A stretch of DNA of 55,067 nt, taken from contig NZ_WJFC01000082.1 in NCBI RefSeq assembly GCF_009725235.1, positions 1 through 55,067 of the forward strand. Reading direction: 5' to 3'. This document shows, in pieces, positions 47,044 to 55,067 of the stretch. The stretch is from Scytonema sp. UIC 10036 (GTDB lineage: Bacteria > Cyanobacteriota > Cyanobacteriia > Cyanobacteriales > Nostocaceae). Every line of letters begins with the position of its first letter. Position 1 is the first letter of the stretch. The translations under genes and the position numbers were made by a program. Under the pieces are notes generated by a model. That model was not told the DNA's origin. It was given only the letters and a program-made list of their open reading frames with translations, and ran no database searches.

Positions 47044-47101
47044 TGTCATTGGTCATTTGTCATTTGTCATTGGTCATTTGTCATTTGTCATTTGTCATTT
47101 T
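47044..47101. repeat. GTCATTTGTCATT tandem tract
   Basis: About eight units of GTCATTG/GTCATTT directly after the glgA stop. A typical cyanobacterial short tandem repeat. Confidence 0.8.
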
Positions 47102-47185
47102 GTAATGTAGTTCGGTTTATCTCCGCCTAGCTACTTGGTAAATGAGTTTGGATTTACTACCTGTAGATTAATTCCTTGCTCTGTT

Positions 47186-47215
47186 ACACGGGCAGGGAAT
47201 TATTTTTTCCCGTGT
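47186..47215 (+). terminator. Candidate terminator after glgA
   Basis: ACACGGG (47186-47192) pairs with CCCGTGT (47209-47215) and is followed by TTTG, 146 bases after the glgA stop. Loop of 16 nt includes a T-run. Confidence 0.4.
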
Positions 47216-47279
47216 TTTGTAATTCACAGGCAGTTCTCAAGCTTCGCTAGGATGTATGTAGAGTTATAGGTTAATGACT

Positions 47280-48257
47280 TCACTCATAAACTTTCGGATT
47301 GACACAATAAGGTAAGCGATCGCCTTTCAACCCAGCAATTAAGTTAGCGATCGCCATATTCGCCATTTTTTCCCGTGTTTGGCGACTGCCACTACCAATG
47401 TGAGGAGCAATAATCAAATTATCGAGAGTGAGTAACGGGCTATCGATGGGAATTGGCTCTGGATCGGTAACATCTATAGCTGCACCTGCAATTTGTCCGT
47501 CTAAAAGTGCTTGGTACAGGGCATTTTGGTTGACAACTCCTCCTCGTGCGGTGTTAATGAGAATGGCAGACTGCTTCATTAGTTCAAACTGCCGATCGCT
47601 AAAGAGATGGTAGGTATCATCAGATAACGGAGTATGAATCGTCACAAAATCTGATTCTTGCAGTAAACTTTCAAAACTTACAAACTCCACACCCAAGGAT
47701 TGCTCTACTTCTACCCGACACCGATGTTTGCTAGTATACAAGAGCCGCATCTCAAACCCCTTGGCACGACGGGCAACTGCCTGACCGATACGCCCTAAGC
47801 CAACGATTCCCAAGGTAGCACCTGTAATATTTGCCCCCAGTAACAAGTCTGGTTCCCACGTGCGCCACAAACCAGCACGAGTAAACCTATCCGCCTCCAC
47901 AACTCGTCGTGCAGCAGCCATTAATAATGCCCATGCAAAATCAGCAGTTGCATCTGTGAGTACACCAGGAGTGTGACCGACTGGAATCTTTTTTGCAGTG
48001 GCAGTTGGGATATCAATATTATCGTACCCAACTGCTATTTGGCTAATTACTTTAAGACAAGTTTCGGCTTCTATCAGTTGTTTGTCAATCCGGTCAGTCA
48101 GCAAGCAAAGCAAGCCATCTACTGTCTTCACCTTTTCCCGTAAAACTTCATAAGGAGGTGGTTGGCGTTCTTCCCAAACTTCGATAGTTGCAACTTGTTG
48201 CAGTTGAGCTAAATCGGTGGGAAGGCGGCGGGTGATAAAGACTTTGGCTTGGTGCAT
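47280..48257 (-). CDS. D-isomer 2-hydroxyacid dehydrogenase (glyoxylate/hydroxypyruvate reductase type)
   Basis: 325 residues. Rossmann motif TLGIVGLGRIGQAVARRAKG; substrate Arg in INTARGGVVNQNALYQALLD; Glu in DVTDPEPIPIDSPLL; catalytic His in IIAPHIGSGSRQTREKM. The domain layout and length match the D-glycerate dehydrogenase/glyoxylate reductase group, which would serve photorespiratory glycerate metabolism. The exact substrate cannot be read from sequence. Convergent with glgA. Confidence 0.88.
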   Translation of the reverse strand: MHQAKVFITRRLPTDLAQLQQVATIEVWEERQPPPYEVLREKVKTVDGLLCLLTDRIDKQLIEAETCLKVISQIAVGYDNIDIPTATAKKIPVGHTPGVLTDATADFAWALLMAAARRVVEADRFTRAGLWRTWEPDLLLGANITGATLGIVGLGRIGQAVARRAKGFEMRLLYTSKHRCRVEVEQSLGVEFVSFESLLQESDFVTIHTPLSDDTYHLFSDRQFELMKQSAILINTARGGVVNQNALYQALLDGQIAGAAIDVTDPEPIPIDSPLLTLDNLIIAPHIGSGSRQTREKMANMAIANLIAGLKGDRLPYCVNPKVYE

Positions 48258-48548
48258 GGGTTAAGGTTTACAAGGTTTTCAGATTTAGGGTGTGCGATCG
48301 TAGTAATAGCCGATCGCTTAGCTTTTGATATAAATACTTGTACCTTTCTTATTTTAAGAGAAATTTTTAAAATAACTCTGTAGAACTACGAATTTACAAA
48401 ACACAGAAAAAGAAATAAAAGAAATAAAAGAATAAATCAACAGCAAGCCGTTTTCTTTTCTTCTTGGAACAAAAGAAGAACAAAAAACATTGAAAAATTA
48501 GTTCTATTTTTGAGTTAGTCGCACATCAATATCGGGAAGCACACCATA
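48258..48548. other. 291-bp intergenic region, no gene
   Basis: Purine-rich stretch (AAAAAGAAATAAAAGAAATA at 48407-48426) and no recognisable feature; must contain the promoter of the small exported protein. Confidence 0.35.
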
Positions 48549-48977
48549 ATGAACTTCAGCGTAAAATCTAGTTTCTCTTTTCTAACTTTACTAGGAATCA
48601 CAACACTTTTAGCAGCACCCGTAGCTGCTCAGACTGCCAAAGCAAGTGGAAGTTTTGTGTTATTTAAACCTTCTGGCGGGTCACAAACTATCAGTGGAGA
48701 AATTAGTTTACCTGCTGGGTTTTATTTTCAGGGACCTCTGAACGTGAAACCGACAGTCGCAGCAGGAAAAACTCCAGGTGGAAATGACGAAAGCATTACT
48801 AATTTACTGATCGATCCTGGTGCAGTCACCGCAGTCACGAATTCCGTCAGTGCTAATCCCTTTCTTCAAGAAGCAGCCGCAGCTTTAAAAGCTGCTATAA
48901 CAGCCAATGATGTTGCTGCTCAATCAGCAATTATTAAATCAGGTGCTGGAGTCAATGGTTTAAGCGGTCTTGAATAA
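48549..48977 (+). CDS. Small exported Ala/Ser-rich protein
   Basis: 142 residues with a signal peptide (FSFLTLLGITTLLAAPVAAQ, cleaved after AAQ). The mature part is a short beta region (GSFVLFKPSGGSQTISGEIS) followed by an Ala-rich helix (NPFLQEAAAALKAAITANDV). No cysteines. It precedes a large outer-membrane barrel gene on the same strand, which suggests a secreted or surface substrate and transporter pair, but this is inference. Confidence 0.6.
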   Translation: MNFSVKSSFSFLTLLGITTLLAAPVAAQTAKASGSFVLFKPSGGSQTISGEISLPAGFYFQGPLNVKPTVAAGKTPGGNDESITNLLIDPGAVTAVTNSVSANPFLQEAAAALKAAITANDVAAQSAIIKSGAGVNGLSGLE

Positions 48978-49328
48978 GAAGAAATTTGCATAGATATGTA
49001 ACAAAATGCAATTTTTTCTATTTGGTTCGTAGTTGCGCTTTAGCGCGATCGGCGCAACTACTAATCCGATCGCTCCCAATTCTCTTTATGAAAGTAAGAC
49101 ATTGAGATTCCCCTAAAATCCCCTTACGGTGTACACACCAGTCTGAAATAGTTAATAGACCTAGAAATTGTAGGTTGGGTAAACCCGTGTGGAAACCCAA
49201 CAAATGTCTGTCAATGTTGGGTTTCGTTCCTCAACCCAACCTACGTTCATCTGTCGCCAATATTTTAATAACCAATATTACTTATTTTACATGAGACTAC
49301 TCAAATTCTTTTTCTTACTTTTCATCAA
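48978..49328. other. Intergenic region with a palindromic repeat
   Basis: Contains TAGGTTGGGT (49171-49180) and ACCCAACCTA (49234-49243), with inner GGAAACCCAACA/TGTTGGGTTTC pairs, so the whole 74 bp can fold. No gene. Confidence 0.55.
49171..49244. repeat. TAGGTTGGGT inverted repeat
   Basis: Outer arms TAGGTTGGGT/ACCCAACCTA and inner arms GAAACCCAACA/TGTTGGGTTTC. A common cyanobacterial dispersed palindrome. Confidence 0.7.
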
Positions 49329-51923
49329 ATGAAAAATTTGATTTTCATCAAAAATATCAGTATCTTTTTGCTTTCTATAATAACTTATAACTTTTACTCC
49401 TTAAAATCAGCAAAAGCCCAAATATCTCCCCCTCCTCAATCAGAACAAAACCCTCAAAAATCAGAAAACTTAGAACCGAGAGATAAAAATCAAAATCAAC
49501 AAGAAATTCTTCTAGACGCTTTAACAGTTAGTGCTAGTAAATATCCTTGGCTTGTTAATCCAACCGATAACTTAACCTTTTCTCCTCAAGTCTTTAAACC
49601 CAATACAGATAATAGCTATTTTGATTTTGATATAAATTTTGCTAAAGAAAATCCCATTATTCAGAAATTTACATTTGCTCTTTTTCCTAAACAAAACCAA
49701 TTCTACTGGGTACTCCCCGGTAATAAAATTATTTTCGAGACTCAAGGATGGCAGGGAGGAATTCTTTATCAAGGCAAATCCACTGACACTGAAATAACGC
49801 AAAGCATCACACTAGAGCAAGCATTTGGAGGTTTTCAAGCCGTTTCGCTTATTCCCAATAATTTTGAGAATCTAACCGGGGATGTCGAAAATCAAAACTT
49901 TTCCATCATGGCTATTGGAGGACAAATAACAAATCCACCAGGAATTCCAGCCAATCGGGTAATGATTCACAGTGGAATTGATACTAGAAATTCTAATATA
50001 ACGATTTTGAAAAATACTGTTCCCAATCTGGGGAGTGGTTCGACTTACAGTTTCAACGGCGGTAATTCTTTATTTCAATTCTTAAATTTTTCTAATTCTC
50101 CCCGAATTTTGCAAGGCTTTCCTACTATTGATTTAAAACCTCTACTCAATGATGGTCATGTGAAATTGGCAGAACGAGAGATTATTCCCAAAGGTGTTTT
50201 AGAAGCGACTGGAATTTTCTGGGGAGATTCTTTCACAGGAAAACCATCTCAGTTTACAGCACCAATCACTTCTTTTCCAGGGATTAAAGTTGCACAGTTA
50301 GGAAAGTTTGATAATACAGATTTATTAAACACCTTAGTCAATCCCTTGCAAACAGATATCGAAAGAGATTTACACTATCTCAATTCGTTATATTGGGTGT
50401 CCTATGGTCAAAGAAAACCCAAGTTTGTCGTTACTACACAACGTCAAGCTGAGAACGATTGGTACAGGGTGTATTTTAGCCGTGTTCGCAACAGCACTAC
50501 GATTGAGTACAACCCTGTGAATGTTAGTGCTTCTTATACTAATGTTTTTGCTAATCCTGGTATATCACTTACCCTCAATTTAGAAGATGGCAAGATTGAT
50601 GAAACTCAAAGTGTCAATTCTACTATAGGAATGGCGTTTGGTTTAATTTTTGAAAATATTGATATTAATAACCTCAAGACTCATCTCGAAGATGCTAAAA
50701 CCCGCTTTAACAATCGAGAGAAGTTTAGCGCCTTGACAACGAAAGCAACTGCTCTTCAAAGAAGGCAAATCAATTACAGGCTCGATCGCACATTATCTTA
50801 TGCTAATTTGGTCAGTGGTTTAAAACAGGTTTCTGGAACCATGACTTTTAAAAGCAAAATTACACCCGTCAATTCCAACATTGTTCAAGTGAGAGCAGGG
50901 CTTTACAGACGGGGAACACAGTTTTTCAACAAGGATAGTAGCCCAGTCATAGAAGGAAATACTTCGTTTTCTCAACTAAGACTTTCCAATGAAAACTTTG
51001 GTCTGCTGACTTTTATCAGCACACAACTTCCCTTGGGGAAAACTACTGTGACTCCGATAAACGAATCCGCATCTGCTGAGATTATCTTACAACATCCAAA
51101 CGGGAAAACTTTTGTTCAACAATTTGATTTAGTAAATACTGAGATAGTACCTATTGGTATTAAATCATCAGATTTAGCCTTCGATCGCATTGAACTAACC
51201 AAAACAGATCGTCAAGATATTCGCTTCAGCAGTTTTAATGGCTATTTATATTTACCAGCAGTAGAAATTGTGTATGCTGGTTCTTCTGGTCAATTTAACT
51301 ATAGCACTACGACAGGTTTTTGGTTTAATACTAATTCTAACACGGCTCCTGGTGTGTTTCATAACAATATGGGTTTGCAAGAAGTTGCCTTAGGAATATA
51401 CAGCAATATATTGCTGAGCTTTCAGAAGATAGATGTGCAAAGAGATGCTAGCTATAAACCAAAAGCAATTAAAACTTACGCTTCATTCTTTAATGCGAAT
51501 TGGAATAGTGCTAGTAATAGAAACAATCCCTTTTCCGCCACCCTCAGTTATTCCTACTCTTACCAAAATCAGAACTTTGGGTTTTCAGTGACTCCAGGTA
51601 TTACTTTTACTGAAAGTCGCGATCGCAGTGAATGGACAAAATTTCTTACCACACAATTTAGTCTAAAAACTGGCTTAGAATGTAAGACAATACTAGAAAT
51701 AGGCAAAGAACTTTTTTTTGATTTAAATGCCTTACAAAGAATCAATCGAGACACATCTATTGGAGCATATGTCAAAAATTTTAGTGAAATTAACCTTGGT
51801 CTTGACAGTCGAGCTTCCAACCTTAACTACGGCATTATTCTAAAACATAAATATTTAGAAGCTCAAATTGGTATAGGAGAAAAGGGATTGGATACTCGAT
51901 TACAAGGAGGGTTTCGATTTTGA
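49329..51923 (+). CDS. Large outer-membrane beta-barrel protein of unknown function
   Basis: 864 residues. N-terminal signal peptide (ISIFLLSIITYNFYSLKSAK). Low-complexity linker QSEQNPQKSENLEPRDKNQN, then a long beta-rich periplasmic or surface part. The C-terminal third has alternating amphipathic strands (SATLSYSYSYQNQNFGFSVT, NLNYGIILKHKYLEAQIGIG) and ends GGFRF with the C-terminal Phe typical of BAM substrates. No POTRA or TonB box was recognised. Gene order after a small exported protein hints at a secretion or display role; it is not an FhaC/ShlB protein by sequence features that I can see. Confidence 0.7.
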   Translation: MKNLIFIKNISIFLLSIITYNFYSLKSAKAQISPPPQSEQNPQKSENLEPRDKNQNQQEILLDALTVSASKYPWLVNPTDNLTFSPQVFKPNTDNSYFDFDINFAKENPIIQKFTFALFPKQNQFYWVLPGNKIIFETQGWQGGILYQGKSTDTEITQSITLEQAFGGFQAVSLIPNNFENLTGDVENQNFSIMAIGGQITNPPGIPANRVMIHSGIDTRNSNITILKNTVPNLGSGSTYSFNGGNSLFQFLNFSNSPRILQGFPTIDLKPLLNDGHVKLAEREIIPKGVLEATGIFWGDSFTGKPSQFTAPITSFPGIKVAQLGKFDNTDLLNTLVNPLQTDIERDLHYLNSLYWVSYGQRKPKFVVTTQRQAENDWYRVYFSRVRNSTTIEYNPVNVSASYTNVFANPGISLTLNLEDGKIDETQSVNSTIGMAFGLIFENIDINNLKTHLEDAKTRFNNREKFSALTTKATALQRRQINYRLDRTLSYANLVSGLKQVSGTMTFKSKITPVNSNIVQVRAGLYRRGTQFFNKDSSPVIEGNTSFSQLRLSNENFGLLTFISTQLPLGKTTVTPINESASAEIILQHPNGKTFVQQFDLVNTEIVPIGIKSSDLAFDRIELTKTDRQDIRFSSFNGYLYLPAVEIVYAGSSGQFNYSTTTGFWFNTNSNTAPGVFHNNMGLQEVALGIYSNILLSFQKIDVQRDASYKPKAIKTYASFFNANWNSASNRNNPFSATLSYSYSYQNQNFGFSVTPGITFTESRDRSEWTKFLTTQFSLKTGLECKTILEIGKELFFDLNALQRINRDTSIGAYVKNFSEINLGLDSRASNLNYGIILKHKYLEAQIGIGEKGLDTRLQGGFRF

Positions 51924-51995
51924 CTAAGGGGATTAGGAATTAGGGGTTAGGAATGAATATTTAACCGCAGATGAACGCTGATGCACGCAGATGAA

Positions 51996-52889
51996 TTATA
52001 AGCTTTCATAGGTAAGTTCTTTATTTGCCCAGTGACTTTCTGCCAGAAATTCACTAAATGTAGTCAAAAGCCCGGGAAACTCTTCCCGTAAATGCTGAAC
52101 ATCGGCTTGATAACCCTTGGTGCGATACCACTGAATCAAATCAAACAATTCCTTTCGCAAGAGGAGCAAAAATATCCAAGATGGTGTCTCTCTGTAGGTT
52201 ACTGGAATTCCTTGCGCCTTGGAGAAAGCCTCTGTCATTTGCTTTGGAGTGAGTACATCGCCAGCAAGCTCAATGTCTTGACCGATATACTTGGAGGGAT
52301 TCTTCATTACATAAGCTGCAACGCGCCCCATGTCCTTAGTTGTAATCAAATGCATGGGTTTATCTGGTTGAATAGAGAATGGGAAAACGCCTTTGAGGAT
52401 AGACGGGCGAGTGTACTTCTTCCAAAATTCCTCCATGAACAAGCAAGCCCGCAACATCGTTGTTGGTAAACCCGCCTCTTTCAACACCTGCTCTACCTTG
52501 TACTTCTGTTCAATATGGCTGATTCCAGAATTCCTATCTGCCCCACCTGCAGAATTATACACAAAGTGCCTGATGTTATTTTTCTTTGCAACTCGTGCAA
52601 CTCTCTTTGCTCTCTCGACTTCTTGTGGATCGGGTTGAGCAGAATCTGCAGAGGTGGCGTGGCAGTAAACAGCCGAAATTCCTGCAAAGGCGACTTCTAG
52701 TGAAGCTTCATCGTCTAAATTTGCCTCCACAAGCTCAACTCCTGCTTCGTTCATCTTTGCTAGGGAAGGACGCTCAAGATCGATTTTCCTGGTTATGGCA
52801 CGTAGGTTAGTCATTCCCTGTTCGAGAAATCCCTTGACGACATTTGTGCCAGTGCCTCCGGTAACTCCAATCAGCAAAATCTTATCCAT
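51996..52889 (-). CDS. NmrA-like NAD(P)-binding oxidoreductase/regulator
   Basis: 297 residues. Rossmann start ILLIGVTGGTGTNVVKGFLE; conserved VYCHATSADSAQ and HFVYNSAGGADRNSGISHIE; later LRACLFMEEFWKKY. The atypical SDR/NmrA family senses the NADP(H) state or reduces quinone-like substrates; the usual Tyr-xxx-Lys pair is not conserved. Alone on this strand. Confidence 0.85.
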   Translation of the reverse strand: MDKILLIGVTGGTGTNVVKGFLEQGMTNLRAITRKIDLERPSLAKMNEAGVELVEANLDDEASLEVAFAGISAVYCHATSADSAQPDPQEVERAKRVARVAKKNNIRHFVYNSAGGADRNSGISHIEQKYKVEQVLKEAGLPTTMLRACLFMEEFWKKYTRPSILKGVFPFSIQPDKPMHLITTKDMGRVAAYVMKNPSKYIGQDIELAGDVLTPKQMTEAFSKAQGIPVTYRETPSWIFLLLLRKELFDLIQWYRTKGYQADVQHLREEFPGLLTTFSEFLAESHWANKELTYESL

Positions 52890-52964
52890 TTTTTACACCT
52901 TCTAAGGAAAATTTAGGATTAAAATTTACATAAAAATTAAAACATTCACGGCTTATGGTCACTT

Positions 52965-52988
52965 AACGTACTTGAACGTTGTCCCCGC
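52965..52988 (+). repeat. 24-bp duplicate of the nuclease gene 5' region
   Basis: Identical to 53574-53597, which encodes NVLERCPR at the start of the Fe-S nuclease gene. The 609-bp offset encloses an IS605-like structured remnant. A relic of an older broken copy or an insertion-associated duplication. Confidence 0.7.
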
Positions 52989-53129
52989 TAATTCTAAATT
53001 TGTTGGCTCTGCTTAGCTAGAAGAAGTCATAAACCTATCTTAATCTTCAACAGATTACTTGATTTAATGACATATTTCTTGTACTGAGGGCTTAAACTGC
53101 CCATAATAGGAAATATGTCTCACGATGAA

Positions 53130-53290
53130 ATGCTTGTCAGCACCCCGACCTAAAGGACGGGGCTTCGTGCCTCCCCTTTAAGGATAGCTGACCCGCTTAA
53201 GTACCTTTGAGCAGTCGCTTCAACCGGGGGAACCCCGGCAACGCGCTGCTCTGAGTACTACGTTACAGGGAAGTGTTCAACTCCTATTTA
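53130..53290. mobile_element. Structured right-end-like remnant of an IS605/TnpB element
   Basis: GCACCCCGACCTAAAGGACG followed by GGGCTTCGTGCCTCC, then AACCGGGGGAACCCCGG, a set of GC hairpins in AT-rich surroundings. This consensus resembles the omega RNA/right end of cyanobacterial TnpB elements. No tnpB frame is adjacent, so it would be a non-autonomous remnant. CGGACATGATAT follows at 53417. Confidence 0.45.
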
Positions 53291-53525
53291 CAAATGTAAT
53301 TTCTTACAAAAAAACATCCCAACACCAGTGCTCACTATTTTGGTGAAGGTAATCTTGGAGCTTTGGAAATAGAGAGTCAATTAAATTTTGCGTCAGGTAA
53401 ACCATAATTGTTTAACCGGACATGATATCAGTAATATTTAGCTAAGCTGTCAAGTATTTAACTTGCATATTGCGTTAAGATGTAGCTCCTGTAGAGTGGG
53501 CGGGAAACCCCTTTAGAATATAAAT

Positions 53526-54383
53526 ATGCTAACCACTCAACCTCAACTTTTACGACTTTCACAAGGACAACTCAACGTACTTGAACGTTGTCCCCGCCAA
53601 TTTCAACACACCTACTTAGAACAACTTCATTCTCCCTCTAACCCAGAGCATGAGGAACGGCAAACTTTGGGTAGTCGCTTTCACCTGCTCATGCAACAGC
53701 GAGAAATGGGGTTGCCTATTGACTCTCTCTTAAAAGAAGATGCTCAATTACAAAGCTGGATGACAGCCTTTGCTAATGCAGCACCTGAAATTTTGATGCC
53801 CTCCTCTCAGACCCAAACCTTTCGTGAAAGCGAACATTACCGGACACTCCAAGTTCAAAATTATTTACTGGCGGTTATTTATGACCTATTAATTGCAGAT
53901 AGAGAGCAAGCACAAATTCATGACTGGAAAACTTATCCAAAACCACCAAATAAAAGCAAATTAGAACAAAACTGGCAAACACGGCTCTATATGTACGTTT
54001 TAGCTGAAACTAGCAATTATTTGCCAGAAAATATTTCTATGACTTACTGGTTTGTCCAATCTGAAGGTCAATTACAAAATGTTAAGTTTGTTTACAGTAC
54101 CTTTCAACACCAGCAAACTGCTAACAGGCTGAATCAACTCCTAAATCGGTTAACATATTGGTTAGGACGTTACTCTCAAGGAGAATTATTTCCCCAAGAA
54201 CCTGACGGTAGCAAAGCCTGCAACTACTGTCAGTACACGACACGGTGCAATCGAACCCAAGCTATGTCCGAGCAAACATCTGCGTCCGCTCTTAGCGCAA
54301 GCCGTACTCGGCTTATCGCAACTCCTGTTCTAGCAGCTACAACCTTACTAAATCTAGAGAGTATTCAAGAAGTTAGCTTGTAA
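53526..54383 (+). CDS. PD-(D/E)XK nuclease with Fe-S cluster (Cas4/RecB-like)
   Basis: 285 residues. Nuclease motifs: Asp120 in LLAVIYDLLIADREQ and the D-x-K of IHDWKTYPKP (D133, K135), then QTRLYMYVLAE (QxxxY motif). Cys22 (ERCPRQF) together with Cys232, Cys235 and Cys241 (CNYCQYTTRC) make the 4Fe-4S arrangement of Cas4/AddB-type enzymes. Not near cas genes. It most likely acts in DNA repair as a stand-alone RecB-family exonuclease. The C-terminal stretch after Cys241 (ASALSASRTRLIATP) includes an in-frame dispersed hairpin repeat. Confidence 0.85.
   Translation: MLTTQPQLLRLSQGQLNVLERCPRQFQHTYLEQLHSPSNPEHEERQTLGSRFHLLMQQREMGLPIDSLLKEDAQLQSWMTAFANAAPEILMPSSQTQTFRESEHYRTLQVQNYLLAVIYDLLIADREQAQIHDWKTYPKPPNKSKLEQNWQTRLYMYVLAETSNYLPENISMTYWFVQSEGQLQNVKFVYSTFQHQQTANRLNQLLNRLTYWLGRYSQGELFPQEPDGSKACNYCQYTTRCNRTQAMSEQTSASALSASRTRLIATPVLAATTLLNLESIQEVSL
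54295..54319. repeat. Small dispersed hairpin repeat inside the nuclease gene
   Basis: GCGCAAGCCGTACTCGGCTT then ATCGC. AAGCCG-TACT-CGGCTT is a perfect 6-bp stem. The copy at 15191-15226 has AAGCTG-TACC-CAGCTT, so the stem pair C-G is exchanged for T-A. Here the insertion is in frame and tolerated. Confidence 0.75.
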
Positions 54384-54411
54384 ATTGCAGATAACTTTTA
54401 ATTACTATTTT

Positions 54412-55050
54412 ATGCATTTTGATGATAGTGATGCGGTTTATGTCCGCGAATTAGGAATAGACGACATTGCCCCTATTTACCACTTGGGCGAAGAGTTATT
54501 TACCAGCGATTTATATCCTTATCTATATCGTTGCTGGGATGAATGGGAGGTGATTGGGCTTTACAACACCGATCCAGAATACTGCCTGGTTGCCGAAGTT
54601 GATGGGGATCTTGCAGGATTCATTTTGGGAACCATTATTACCAAAGCAAGCTGGACATACGGATACATTTTGTGGTTGGGAGTTAGTCCCAGGTTTCAAC
54701 GTCGCGGCGTGGGAGACCAACTGGTTGATAAAGTTGTTTCACGCATGATAGAAGATGGGGCGCGATTCATGCTAGTAGACACAGATCCTGCCAATGTACC
54801 AGCCGTAAAATTCTTCACCCGCAAAGGTTTTGGTAATGTCCGCCAACATATTTTCCTATCTATGAATCTTAGCAGGCACGAGTACTATGGCAGACTGATT
54901 GATTACGAACATCAAAAAGCTGAAAGAGCAGGTTATAAGCGTTCTCGTCCAACCATGCGTCCCCGAAAAACTGATGGAGTCGCTGGTGAAATTGTCCTCA
55001 ATACTCTGGTAGGCGAACCGGAGAATGAGGGAGTGGGGAGTAGGGAGTAG
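54412..55050 (+). CDS. GNAT-family N-acetyltransferase (RimI-like)
   Basis: About 212 residues from ATG 54412 (MHFDDSDAVYVRELGIDDIA); the open frame begins at 54385. GNAT core: YCLVAEVDGDLAGFILGTII, YILWLGVSPRFQRRGVGDQL (acetyl-CoA-binding RxxGxG), VDTDPANVPAVKFFTRKGFG. The C-terminal extension is basic and then variable (KAERAGYKRSRPTMRPRKTD). Likely an N-terminal or protein acetyltransferase; substrate unknown. It starts 29 bases after the nuclease gene on the same strand and may be co-transcribed. Confidence 0.85.
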   Translation: MHFDDSDAVYVRELGIDDIAPIYHLGEELFTSDLYPYLYRCWDEWEVIGLYNTDPEYCLVAEVDGDLAGFILGTIITKASWTYGYILWLGVSPRFQRRGVGDQLVDKVVSRMIEDGARFMLVDTDPANVPAVKFFTRKGFGNVRQHIFLSMNLSRHEYYGRLIDYEHQKAERAGYKRSRPTMRPRKTDGVAGEIVLNTLVGEPENEGVGSRE

Positions 55051-55067
55051 GGACAAGGGGGACAAGG

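Noticed and set aside
49329..51923. FhaC/ShlB-type TPS transporter for the haemagglutinins
   Set aside because: No POTRA-like region or FhaC motif recognised, and the gene is 30 kb away from the haemagglutinin cluster.
53526..54383. Cas4-like nuclease as evidence of a CRISPR system
   Set aside because: No cas1/cas2 or repeat array in the window; stand-alone RecB-like Fe-S nucleases are common.

Overview
The window looks like part of the chromosome of a filamentous, probably heterocyst-type, cyanobacterium. The evidence is many HIP1-type GCGATCGC octamers, heptameric ATCCAAA/ATCTAAA tracts, small dispersed palindromes, a fused PanC-Cmk gene, and several gene families typical of Nostocales (TPS haemagglutinins, CHAT-TPR, CHASE2 kinase, DUF928). 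No rRNA, tRNA or CRISPR array was seen.

Region 1 (1-20.8 kb) is a heavily rearranged accessory region built around filamentous-haemagglutinin (two-partner secretion) genes. Haemagglutinin gene 1 (about 335-3964, +) is interrupted by a 1821-bp insert carrying a truncated calpain-like protease and secreted-protein genes. It faces a 5'-truncated CHASE2 histidine kinase (4113-5660, -). At about 5782 the sequence folds back on itself. From 5782 to about 10690 it is the reverse complement of 5781-1, but about 18% shorter and riddled with small indels, and it becomes clean again after about 10690. This is either a decayed giant inverted duplication or, more likely, an unpolished long-read fold-back artefact. 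The ORFs inside it should not be treated as genes. Then come a RelE toxin end, a coiled-coil gene, a nucleotidyltransferase-like/HTH gene pair, haemagglutinin gene 2 (12823-16790, -, two frameshifts), a calpain N-terminal fragment, a RelE/ParE toxin-antitoxin pair, a DUF928 gene and a 899-aa TPR-CHAT protease. Orphan copies of the haemagglutinin C-terminal tail are scattered throughout.

Region 2 (23.8-30.2 kb) is mostly housekeeping: a DUF5895-like protein, PanC-Cmk (pantothenate and CMP kinase), an RlpA-like protein and glutaminase GlsA.

Region 3 (30.2-34.7 kb) is a nested insertion site. A decayed gene is split by a 3.26-kb island flanked by 16-bp direct repeats. The island carries an mqsRA toxin-antitoxin operon, and mqsR is itself split by a TnpB-only IS605-type element whose TnpB lacks the third RuvC acid and the zinc-finger cysteines. 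A 187-bp MITE-like element and kinase remnants follow.

Region 4 (34.7-48.3 kb) holds a KefB-type cation/proton antiporter and a chimeric AAA/histidine-kinase remnant. Next is a four-gene carbohydrate ABC importer (binding protein, two permeases, ATPase) into which a PD-(D/E)XK-like gene bracketed by inverted heptamer tracts seems to have been inserted. A retropepsin-like protease with its ATGA-coupled partner, glycogen synthase and a 2-hydroxyacid dehydrogenase complete the region.

Region 5 (48.3-55 kb) holds a small exported protein, a large outer-membrane beta-barrel protein, an NmrA-like reductase, a structured IS605-like remnant, a Cas4/RecB-like Fe-S nuclease and a GNAT acetyltransferase.
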